The translations under genes and the position numbers were made by a program. The notes under the pieces were generated by a model that worked only from the letters and a program-made list of their open reading frames with translations, was not told the origin of the DNA and searched no databases. Positions 33,858-42,134 of a DNA stretch of 64,000 nucleotides are shown one piece after another (within the stretch, counting starts at the first letter, position 1; each line of letters begins with the position of its first letter). Source of the DNA: Undibacterium hunanense (lineage in GTDB: Bacteria > Pseudomonadota > Gammaproteobacteria > Burkholderiales > Burkholderiaceae_D); NCBI RefSeq assembly GCF_014284335.1, contig NZ_JACOGF010000004.1:124001-188000 (forward strand), written 5' to 3'.

Positions 33858-34077
33858 AGAAATTTCCCAGTGTAGGCACAATATTTTTTATAGGCGCATT
33901 GTAATTTTTCATAGAATAACGTACTTAGTTAAAAATATCAACTATCTTAGTTTATTTTTGAAAATAAGTAATGAGTCTGCCTGTGTAAATAAAAAATGCT
34001 CAAATTCTCATAAAGATTTCTCTGAAATATGGCATTCTATATAGTTGCATATATCATCAGACTGCCACCCTATATTT

Positions 34078-34812
34078 ATGTACCCTAAACAATTCTTCAC
34101 CGAACAATTTTCCGAAGTCGACTCTGATGAATTGCTGCTCAAACTGTCCAGTGATGACCTGGTTGATAATGCCAAAGAGGGGATCAGGGATATATTGGTT
34201 GCGCGTGGCATGTCCGTGGCCGAAATTGAGCGAGTAAGCAAAGACACACATAAGGCACGATATCGGGTCGTAAAGGGAACGTTAGAATGCGATTATTGCG
34301 GCAACTCTGCACGGTATAAACCGGTGCTGGATGAAGGGCAGCGATTTTGTTCCAAAAAGTGCTTGCACCATGCACGGATCAGCGAGGCAGCAGTCGATCT
34401 GACCGAACCGATGATATTGCTGGCGGCTGGGAAAATTCGCTCTGGTGCTTGCCCGGTTTGCGACAAGATGAACACACCTGTTGAAGTTCGCTATGCCTAC
34501 ACAGCGATGTCATTCATTGTCGTCAGTAATCAAAAAACCAAAACTCGCCTATGCTGTGTTCAGTGTGGTCGCAAGGAAAATATCGAGTCCATGCTGGTCA
34601 GTTTTTTCATTGGCTGGTGGGGTATTCCATGGGGCCCGATTTTTACGATTGCCGCTTTATTCGAGAACCTGAAGGCGATGTTCGAAATGACGGCAATAGA
34701 AGAGCCGTCAGACGAATTGCTTAAAGCTGCCAGGTATCAACTTGCGGTCAACGCCCTTGAAAAACGTCTGCAAGTCGATCGGCCTGATGGAACACTGCCT
34801 CACAGTCATTGA
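34078..34812 (+). CDS. Protein with two zinc-ribbon-like cysteine clusters and a hydrophobic hairpin
   Basis: The 244-residue protein has no family I can name. A helical N-terminal part (about 1-68) is followed by CDYCGNS ... CSKKC (about 71-95) and CPVCDK ... CCVQCG (about 126-164), two CxxC-type pairs likely to bind zinc. A hydrophobic stretch SFFIGWWGIPWGPIFTIAALF (about 175-195) could sit in a membrane, then a charged helical tail. Similar hydrophobic motifs occur next to zinc ribbons in other uncharacterised bacterial membrane-associated proteins. ATG at 34078 is chosen over a TTG at 34045. Confidence 0.65.
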   Translation: MYPKQFFTEQFSEVDSDELLLKLSSDDLVDNAKEGIRDILVARGMSVAEIERVSKDTHKARYRVVKGTLECDYCGNSARYKPVLDEGQRFCSKKCLHHARISEAAVDLTEPMILLAAGKIRSGACPVCDKMNTPVEVRYAYTAMSFIVVSNQKTKTRLCCVQCGRKENIESMLVSFFIGWWGIPWGPIFTIAALFENLKAMFEMTAIEEPSDELLKAARYQLAVNALEKRLQVDRPDGTLPHSH

Positions 34813-34879
34813 CTATCTGTGAAGCATGACATGGCGACGATTTGTTCAATCTTCGCCATGAAAATCGCGTTTTAAAAAA

Positions 34880-35488
34880 TCATGAAAAAATCGCTACCCC
34901 GTTCGCTACCCGGTCACGCAATTCTTTCAGCATTTGCTTTTCGGTCATTGTGCTGGCCCAAGCGGGGCGGAGTTGGAAATGAGGTTGATCAACGATGGTT
35001 TTCCAGTTGCCACCCCATTCCAGCCCCAGGGCTTCGCCCAGTACGCCTACAGCTTTGTACTTGGGCGAGTCGGCCAGATATTTACTGCCTTCAAAAACAC
35101 CGACATCAAAAGCGATGGAAAAATTGTGATTGGATTCACCGCCTTTCGCATTGGTGACTTTGTCGCCTGGTGTGGTACGGCCTTGTGCATACAATGCATT
35201 TTGCTCGGCATAAGTGCGCAAAGCGCTGATGATCTTGATGTTGATGCCTGAAGCTGCTGCCTGCAAAACCAGTGCGCGTGCTAAATCTTGCACCTGTGGT
35301 AGCAGCGTGGCGATATTTTTTTCGCTTCGTGGATCAACGAGGGAAATTTCAGGAGCGGCAGCATTCTTTTTAGCCGCAGGTGTAACCACTTTCTGATAAA
35401 TGGCCTGCCATGTGTCCGGCCCGGCTTTGCCATCAACATCAACGCCTACTGCTTTTTGCACTGCACGGATGATCTCTTCAATAGTCAT
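34880..35488 (-). CDS. Endolysin-like M15 peptidase with peptidoglycan-binding segment
   Basis: The 202-residue protein starts with a short peptidoglycan-binding-like helical repeat (VQKAVGVDVDGKAGPDTWQAIYQKV, about 9-33). An M15-type zinc peptidase domain follows, with SALRTYAEQNALYAQGR, the His/Asp ligands in ESNHNFSIAFDVG and the last His in DQPHFQL near 170. Such enzymes cut the L-Ala-D-Glu or D-Ala-D-Ala bond in cell-wall peptides. There is no signal peptide, which is usual for phage endolysins that need a holin, but no holin or other phage gene is adjacent. ATG at 35488 is fixed by GAGGTGA seven bases upstream; the longer frame begins with a GTG inside that site. Confidence 0.82.
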   Translation of the reverse strand: MTIEEIIRAVQKAVGVDVDGKAGPDTWQAIYQKVVTPAAKKNAAAPEISLVDPRSEKNIATLLPQVQDLARALVLQAAASGINIKIISALRTYAEQNALYAQGRTTPGDKVTNAKGGESNHNFSIAFDVGVFEGSKYLADSPKYKAVGVLGEALGLEWGGNWKTIVDQPHFQLRPAWASTMTEKQMLKELRDRVANGVAIFS

Positions 35489-35743
35489 TTGCTTCACCTC
35501 ATGGAATGATGGATGAAAATGTACGCACTACAGATGTGATTATTTATCAATATTTACAAATATGCAATTAAATTTTTGATTGCTGTCTCATCTTGCGATA
35601 TCGAACAGAGCCATAGGCATTGATATGCTGTTCGCCCTTGCCGATAAGCGAATTCGTGATTTAAACCCTTGATCTGAAGATCATTGCCAGAATATCTCTC
35701 TATAATCCCTATTCTGTTCAAAATTAAAAATAGGACATCTGGC

Positions 35744-37540
35744 ATGCTCAACTGGCTTAAGCAACTCTTTACTTCGGTGGAAAAGCCCAAAGAACAAGTT
35801 CCGCAGACACCGTCACAGCCGGTCTATGTCGCGCCGCCAGCTATGTTGGGCAGTGCAGAGTTGAAAAAGCAGGGGGATGATCACCTCGCCAGGGGTGATA
35901 TGGCATCTGCCGCAACTTGTTATCGCAAGGCGATTGTGATTGATCCTGATTTTGCCAAGGCGCATAGCAACCTCGGTTTTGTACTGATGCAGCAAGGCAG
36001 GGCGGATGAAGCGGAAAGAAGTTTGAAGCAGGCGCTTGCGCTGGATCCAAAAAATGCCGATACCTGTTTCATGCTGGGTAATCTGGCAATCCTGTCGCGT
36101 AGCGATCTGGAATCTGGTTGCCAGTATTTCCAGAAAGCCGTTGAGTTGATGCCAGACTTTGATGTTGCTTATCTTGATTGGCGTCGCTACATGAGTCTGC
36201 AAGGCAAGCTGGAACAGGTAAAACAGTTCCTGATTGCAGGTATTGCCAGTGATCCTGCGCGTGCTGATTTTCAGAATTACCTTGGTAATATTTATCAGGA
36301 TGAACAGCAATTTGAGCAGGCTATGGCGTGCTTTCAGCAAGCACTGGCGATACGCCCGGATGATGCTGACGTGCTTGAAAACCTCGGCTTTGTCTTGTTC
36401 AAGCAAAACCAGGTATCACAGGCGAATGCCGCATATGACAAGGCGCTGGCTTTGCGGCAGCAGGCAACAGTGCTTGGGCCAGATGACCTAGACTTGCATT
36501 ACAAGCTGGCGACCTTGCTGCTGGTGCTGAACAGGCATCAGGAGGCTATCGCCAGTTTCAACCAGATTTTGACTTTGAACCCTGGCTACGTTGAGGCCCG
36601 TCTTGGTCGTGGATTAACATCGTTACTCATCGGTGAATTTGAAACAGGCTGGAAAGATACCAGAGACCTGGCAAGCTATGCGGCAGTGGGCTATCCAGAG
36701 TTCAGACAACCATTGTGGCTCAATGACAGTGACATTAACGGCAAATCCATCCTGCTGTTTGCTGACCAGGGCTTGGGCGATACCATACAGTTTGTACGCT
36801 ATGCAGAGCAAATCAAAAAACTCGGCGCGAAGGTGTATGTACGGGCGCATACCTCGCTGAAGTCTTTGCTAGGCACCCTGGCTGATTTGGATGGCATTTT
36901 TGGCGAAGAAGACATCTTGCCGCTGTTTGACTATTGCTGCCCCTTGTCGAATGTGGCGCTGGCGTTTAACACCAGTCTGGAAACCATACCTGCCAGTGTC
37001 CCCTACCTGCAGGCGGCAAAAGAAAGAGTGGCGTACTGGGAAAGTCAGTTGAGCAGTTTTCAGGCGCCACGCATAGGTATAGTCTGGTCGGGCAATCCCC
37101 TGTTCCGCAATGACAAGAACAGGTCGGTGCATCTGCAAAGACTGGCTGCCTTATTGATGGATGGAAGCCGGCATTTCTTTTTATTACAAAAAGAAGTGAG
37201 GGCACTGGATGCGCCATTCATGGCGAGCCTGAAGAACGTGACTGACCTGGGGCCGCAGTTAAACGATTTTGCGGAAACCGCCGCTGTCATCGCCAATCTT
37301 GATCTGGTCATTACGGTAGACACTTCAGTTGCCCATCTGGCAGGTGCTTTGGGCAAACCAGTCTGGATACTGCTACCTTTTGCTCCGGATTTCCGCTGGC
37401 TGCTGGGAAGGAGTGACAGTCCCTGGTATCCGACAGCACGCCTGTTCCGGCAACCAACGATAGCCAACTGGGACACGGTTCTTGACGAGATCAAACGTGA
37501 TTTGGATGTTGAATTTCCAGTTCAAGAATCATCAACCTGA
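35744..37540 (+). CDS. TPR protein with C-terminal glycosyltransferase-like domain, copy 1
   Basis: The 598-residue protein starts MLNWLKQLF, then has about seven tetratricopeptide repeats (about 45-310; repeated A-x-x-x-L-G-x-V/I patterns at 34-residue steps). A C-terminal domain follows (about 330-590) like those of GT9 or GT41-type glycosyltransferases: LLFADQGLGDTIQFVRY near 356, GIVWSGNPLFRNDKNRS and TVDTSVAHLAGALGKPVWILLPF. The TPR part probably holds a protein or peptide acceptor. ATG at 35744 matches the paralogue and has AGGA upstream; a longer frame to 35684 is rejected. It is convergent with a close paralogue 64 bp away. Confidence 0.85.
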   Translation: MLNWLKQLFTSVEKPKEQVPQTPSQPVYVAPPAMLGSAELKKQGDDHLARGDMASAATCYRKAIVIDPDFAKAHSNLGFVLMQQGRADEAERSLKQALALDPKNADTCFMLGNLAILSRSDLESGCQYFQKAVELMPDFDVAYLDWRRYMSLQGKLEQVKQFLIAGIASDPARADFQNYLGNIYQDEQQFEQAMACFQQALAIRPDDADVLENLGFVLFKQNQVSQANAAYDKALALRQQATVLGPDDLDLHYKLATLLLVLNRHQEAIASFNQILTLNPGYVEARLGRGLTSLLIGEFETGWKDTRDLASYAAVGYPEFRQPLWLNDSDINGKSILLFADQGLGDTIQFVRYAEQIKKLGAKVYVRAHTSLKSLLGTLADLDGIFGEEDILPLFDYCCPLSNVALAFNTSLETIPASVPYLQAAKERVAYWESQLSSFQAPRIGIVWSGNPLFRNDKNRSVHLQRLAALLMDGSRHFFLLQKEVRALDAPFMASLKNVTDLGPQLNDFAETAAVIANLDLVITVDTSVAHLAGALGKPVWILLPFAPDFRWLLGRSDSPWYPTARLFRQPTIANWDTVLDEIKRDLDVEFPVQESST

Positions 37541-37604
37541 ATCCAGGTTACTGGCATGACTCATTGCAATTGGATCATGCCAGGCAGACTGGTCGAGGCC
37601 GATG

Positions 37605-39401
37605 TTACATAAATTCCAGATCCAGTGCACGCTTGAGGTCTTTGATAACGCTGTCCCAATCACCTATTTCAGATTGCCTGAACAGCCGTGCTGTTGGATA
37701 CCAGGGACTATCGTTTCTATCCAGTAGCCACCGGAAGTCTGGTGAAAATGGTAGCATGATCCATACGGGCTTACCAAGAGCACCGGCCAGATGGGCCACT
37801 GAAGTATCAACGGTAATGACCAGGTCAAGATTGGCGATGACTGCCGCTGTTTCTGAAAAATCGACAAGGTGGGAGCGCAGATCAGTTACGTTCTTCAAGT
37901 CAGATAAAAACGGTGCGTCGACAGAGCGTATTTCTTTTTGCAATAAAAAGAAATGGTGATCACCCGTGATCAGTAATTCAGACAGGCGTTGAAGGTGAAT
38001 GGAGCGGTATTTGTCGTTCCTTAATAAAGGATTGCCGGACCAGACAATGCCGATTTTTGCTTTGGAGAAGTCAGAAAATTCGTTGCTCCAATAGGCTGTG
38101 CGGTCTGCAGATGCTTGTAAATAAGGTACTTTTGCCGGGATAGATGCAAGTGTGGTGTTGAACGCTAAAGAAATATTTGACAACGAACACTGATAGTCAA
38201 ATGGCGGCAAGATTTCTTCGTCACCAAATACGCGTGAAACACCAGGAAGTGTCATCAGCAAGGATTTCAGCGAAGCCTGGGCCCGAATATATACTGTGGC
38301 ACCCAGCGAATTAACCTGTTCTGCATATCGCACAAAGTGGATCGTATCACCCAGCCCCTGGTCTGCGTGAAGTAAAATGGTTTTGCCGTGGACATCGGCG
38401 TCATTGAGCCAGACAGGTTCAGGCATTTCGGTTGGTGGCAATGCGGCATACTTCACACTATCCTTGATATCTTCCCAGCCAGATTCAAATTGACCAGTGA
38501 CCAGTAGTGCCATTCCACGCCCCAACCGTGCTTCTCCATATTCAGGGTTAAGTGTCAACACACGCTCATAGCCGTCAATCGCTTCTTTATAACGATTTTG
38601 AGAGGTCAGAAAATTGGCCAGTTTGAAATGGAGATCGGTGTCGTTTGGAGCATTGATAGTTGCCGTTTTCAAGCAAGAAAACACTTTTTCATAGGTGGCA
38701 TGCGCCTGCTGCGATTGCCCTTGTTTGTATAAGATAAAGCCTAAGTTTGCCAGGGCATCTGCATCATCCGGGTAAATGGACAATGCTCTTTGAAAACAGT
38801 TTGCAGCTAAGTCAAACTGTAGTTCATCCTGATAAATATTGCCGAGATGTCTGTGATAATCAGCACGTGAAGGATGTTTTTCCAGGCCACTTATCAGAAA
38901 TTGCTTTACTTGTTCCAGCTTGCCCTGGAATTTCATATACCTGGCCCAATCCAGATAGGCGACCTCAAGATCTGCGGACAACTCTACTGCCTTTTGAAGA
39001 TAGCGACAACCTTGTTCCAGATCGCCACGTGCCAGTGTTGCCAGATTGCCCAGCATGAAATAGGTATCAGCGTTCGTGTTGTCAATAGACAGTGCGCGCT
39101 TCAGACTTTCTTCTGCGTCTGCCGTCGCACCCTGTTGCATAAAAACGAAACCCAGATTGCTATGTGCTTTGGCGTAGTTGGGGTCAATCGCAATTGCCTG
39201 GCGGTAGCAATTTGCCGCAGCTTCCAAATTACCCTGACCGAGATAAACATCGCCCTGCTCTTTGAGTTTGATACTATTTCCCGTAGATAGTACAGGTGCT
39301 GCCTGTGGCGGCAAGGGCTTGTCCTTGGGCTGTGACGAGATAGTAGTCAAATTGGCCGCTTTGTCCTGTGCAGAAAAGAGTTGTTTCAACCAGTTAAGCA
39401 T
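37605..39401 (-). CDS. TPR protein with C-terminal glycosyltransferase-like domain, copy 2
   Basis: This 598-residue paralogue of the 35744-37540 gene has identical layout: MLNWLKQLFSAQ start, about seven TPRs, then the sugar-nucleotide-binding-like domain with LLHADQGLGDTIHFVRY, GIVWSGNPLLRNDKYRS and TVDTSVAHLAGALGKPVWIMLPF. Divergence is spread over the chain and is greatest in the region around residues 25-45 and in the TPRs, while the last 150 residues are very alike. Possible roles include glycosylation of a surface or secreted protein. The pair forms an inverted duplication tail to tail. Confidence 0.85.
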   Translation of the reverse strand: MLNWLKQLFSAQDKAANLTTISSQPKDKPLPPQAAPVLSTGNSIKLKEQGDVYLGQGNLEAAANCYRQAIAIDPNYAKAHSNLGFVFMQQGATADAEESLKRALSIDNTNADTYFMLGNLATLARGDLEQGCRYLQKAVELSADLEVAYLDWARYMKFQGKLEQVKQFLISGLEKHPSRADYHRHLGNIYQDELQFDLAANCFQRALSIYPDDADALANLGFILYKQGQSQQAHATYEKVFSCLKTATINAPNDTDLHFKLANFLTSQNRYKEAIDGYERVLTLNPEYGEARLGRGMALLVTGQFESGWEDIKDSVKYAALPPTEMPEPVWLNDADVHGKTILLHADQGLGDTIHFVRYAEQVNSLGATVYIRAQASLKSLLMTLPGVSRVFGDEEILPPFDYQCSLSNISLAFNTTLASIPAKVPYLQASADRTAYWSNEFSDFSKAKIGIVWSGNPLLRNDKYRSIHLQRLSELLITGDHHFFLLQKEIRSVDAPFLSDLKNVTDLRSHLVDFSETAAVIANLDLVITVDTSVAHLAGALGKPVWIMLPFSPDFRWLLDRNDSPWYPTARLFRQSEIGDWDSVIKDLKRALDLEFM

Positions 39402-39720
39402 CCTTGTTAGCCTTTAGCAATGTGAATATGAGAGGGGATTATAACAATATAGGAATGGCAATCAATTGGCATGAATGACTGCTGATAATAGCGGCAATTT
39501 ATATGTCACTACTTACCAATGCCTGGTACAGCAATATATTTCTAAAAATAAGCCAAACCAGGTGTTATTGACCCATTATTGGTATCACTTGGTGCTTGAA
39601 ATAAGTATCACACCTATTCTGCACATTGCACGCCTCTGCGACTGCTTTTTGCCGGCAAAACCCACTTCAGCCTCACTTCAGTTTACACTGCTGGTCTCTC
39701 ATTGCTTTTAGAGTACGCAT
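39402..39720. other. Intergenic region between divergent TPR-glycosyltransferase and Sel1 genes
   Basis: This 319-bp AT-rich gap must hold promoters for both flanking genes. I see no further gene, repeat or RNA; a 78-codon open frame at 39475-39711 has no protein-like features. Confidence 0.4.
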
Positions 39721-40725
39721 ATGTTCAAACCTGTCTTCACTGCTGTTCTTGTTGCAAGCCACCTTTTGTTGTCTGCAAGTACATTTGCGCAAGTGAAGAA
39801 CGATGCGGGTACAGAAGCGTTCAGGCAGGGCAATTATGTGCAGGCACAAAGCGAATGGACGGCTTTGGCTGAAGCCGGTGATGCCAATGCCCAGTTCAGC
39901 CTGGGCATTTTGCTGTTGTCTGACAAGAGCGGGTTGAAGGATGAAAAAGTGGCCATGGAATGGTTTGCCAAAGCTGCGGCATTGGGCAATACCAAAGCCC
40001 AATTCAATCTTGCTGAGGGCTACAGGCGCGGCGTAGGCCTGGAAAAAGATATGGCCCAGGCTGTGGTCTGGTACACCAAGGCGGCAGAGGCAAACTTTGC
40101 GATCGCCCAATATACGCTGGGCATACTGCACGAGACCGGCGATGGCGTGCCAAAAGATTACGCTTTGGCCATCAAATGGTTGCAACTGGCGACGGACCAG
40201 CAGTACGCGGAAGCAAATTTTGCACTGGCGCGTATGCATGCACTGGGCGAAGGGACGGACGTCAACATGCGCCTGGCCGGTCTGTATGCCGGCTATGCAG
40301 CGCAACAAGGCTATGCGCCGGCACAGACCTATCTGGCCACGCTGTATCTGTCTGGTCAGGGCGTACCCAGGGATAGCACTCAGGCCATAAGCTGGTTGAT
40401 GAAGGCGGCACAACAGGGCCATGCCCGCGCCTATGTCTGGCTGGGAAACATCTGCAATGACGGTAACGGCCTGCCTGTCGATACTACACGTGCTTATGTG
40501 TATTACACCCTCGCCGAAAAACTGGATGTCGACAAGGAATTGCAGGGCAGCGCCAGTCGTTTCAAGTTTGGTCTGGCATTACGCATGAAGCCGGAAGACA
40601 TTCAAAAGGCGACCCAATTCGCCAATAACTGGATTGTAGGTACGCAACCGCCACTCTATGCACCAACCTATGCCATCAAAAAACCACAGCCTGATGCAGC
40701 GAAACCTGCGGCTGTCAGCAAGTGA
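39721..40725 (+). CDS. Exported Sel1-repeat protein
   Basis: The 334-residue protein has a signal peptide (cleavage after TFA, near residue 23) and about seven Sel1-like repeats of 36 residues between about 30 and 280, seen as recurring A-x-x-x-L-G-x-x-x-x-x-G-x-G-V/L-x-x-D and A-x-x-W-x-x-K-A-A motifs. The C-terminal tail is Pro/Ala/Lys-rich. Sel1 repeats serve as protein-binding scaffolds in the periplasm or on the surface; the partner is not known. It stands alone in its orientation with its own promoter region. Confidence 0.85.
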   Translation: MFKPVFTAVLVASHLLLSASTFAQVKNDAGTEAFRQGNYVQAQSEWTALAEAGDANAQFSLGILLLSDKSGLKDEKVAMEWFAKAAALGNTKAQFNLAEGYRRGVGLEKDMAQAVVWYTKAAEANFAIAQYTLGILHETGDGVPKDYALAIKWLQLATDQQYAEANFALARMHALGEGTDVNMRLAGLYAGYAAQQGYAPAQTYLATLYLSGQGVPRDSTQAISWLMKAAQQGHARAYVWLGNICNDGNGLPVDTTRAYVYYTLAEKLDVDKELQGSASRFKFGLALRMKPEDIQKATQFANNWIVGTQPPLYAPTYAIKKPQPDAAKPAAVSK

Positions 40726-40930
40726 CTGTGCCAAATGGCTGCCTGGCTATCCTGCGAGATAGCCGGCGCAGCTTGCCTGCATTGAATGAAGCAGGGCCAG
40801 GACGGTAATAACAGGATTTGCATTTCAGTTGCTACACACTGGCACATACCCGCGACCCGGCGGAATGTTATATTTACGCCCTGCCAGATTGATTCCGATT
40901 CTTATCTAACTTCCTAACAGGCTGTTCTTC

Positions 40931-42133
40931 ATGTCGCCCGAAAAAAACCTGCTTTCCTGTCCTGTTGCTTTCACTACGGCCCGCCATCGCAACTGGTCCC
41001 CGTATCGTTTCAGCGTGCTCATTTGCAGCCTGCTGATGCTGTTGGCGTTAGCAAACCTGAGTCAGGCACAGACGCCTGACAGTACACCGGTCAGTGTCAT
41101 TAATGATGGTCCGTATGCGTTTTACCAAAAAGAACAAGCCGGGCTGGATGTATCCTGGGTTTGCAATGATCAGGTACAAAAGCAGGTCTTTGCCAGGGCC
41201 GACAATGTGACCCTGCCAGCACCTTGTGGTTATCCGCATGCACTGACGATACGTGCTGCTGCTTCCGGTTTTCCGCTGACGGCGAAATTCGAGACTGACA
41301 AAGTAGCTGCCTTTAGTGACATCCACGGCCAGTTTGATCTCATGCTCAAGCTTTTGCGAGCCAATGGCATCATCAACCAGGATTGGCACTGGACTTTTGG
41401 CAAGGGGCATCTGGTGATTGCCGGTGATGTGTTTGACCGTGGCCCGAATACCACCGAAGCTTTGTGGTTATTGTATGAACTGGAAGCGCAGGCACAGGCA
41501 GCGGGCGGTGCAGTTCATCTGCTGTTGGGCAATCATGAAGCCATGTCGTTTGCCGGCGACTTGCGCTACCTGAATAAAAAATACGCGACAGTAGCGCGCC
41601 AGCTCAATCTCAGTTATCCGCAAATGTTTGATAACAGCAGTGTGCTGGGGCGCTGGTTACGTAGCAAGCCGGTGATCATACAGATCAACGACATGCTGTT
41701 CATGCATGGTGGCCTGCATCCCGATTATCAGAATCTGAACATGAGTATTGCGCAAGTCAACGAGCAGTTTCGCAGTTCGCTGGGTATGACCAAGACACAA
41801 CTGAAGGACAAGGGCAATGATGCGCTGTCTTTCCTGTATGGCAGCCTGGGCCCGCTCTGGTATCGTGGTTATTTCAATGCACCAAAACTCAGCAATACCG
41901 ATCTTGACCAGCTTTTGCAGCAAATGCAATTGCGTCGCATCGTGGTAGGGCATACCACCATGGATGGCGTGTATGCGCATTATCAGGGAAAGATCATTTC
42001 CATTGATTCCGGCATCAAGGGTGGCGTCAAAGGTGAAATGTTTTTCTGGGACAAAGGGCAACTCAGTAAGGCCGGGCTGGACGGTGTGCGTGTCGCCATA
42101 CCTGATGCGCCAGAGAAAATCCGCGCCGAATAA
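40931..42133 (+). CDS. Exported metallophosphoesterase of the PPP (calcineurin-like) family
   Basis: The 400-residue protein has all catalytic blocks in order: DIHG (130-133), GDVFDRG (165-171), GNHE (200-203) and a later GHT followed by SIDSGIKGG, binding two metals. It resembles the bacterial Shewanella-like or diadenosine-polyphosphatase-type PPP phosphatases. A positively charged start and a long hydrophobic segment (about 28-46) ending LSQAQ indicate export through the Sec route, with an unusually long n-region. The substrate could be a phosphoprotein or small phosphorylated molecule. The gene ends one base before the end of the convergent kinase gene. Confidence 0.85.
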   Translation: MSPEKNLLSCPVAFTTARHRNWSPYRFSVLICSLLMLLALANLSQAQTPDSTPVSVINDGPYAFYQKEQAGLDVSWVCNDQVQKQVFARADNVTLPAPCGYPHALTIRAAASGFPLTAKFETDKVAAFSDIHGQFDLMLKLLRANGIINQDWHWTFGKGHLVIAGDVFDRGPNTTEALWLLYELEAQAQAAGGAVHLLLGNHEAMSFAGDLRYLNKKYATVARQLNLSYPQMFDNSSVLGRWLRSKPVIIQINDMLFMHGGLHPDYQNLNMSIAQVNEQFRSSLGMTKTQLKDKGNDALSFLYGSLGPLWYRGYFNAPKLSNTDLDQLLQQMQLRRIVVGHTTMDGVYAHYQGKIISIDSGIKGGVKGEMFFWDKGQLSKAGLDGVRVAIPDAPEKIRAE

Positions 42134-42134
42134 G

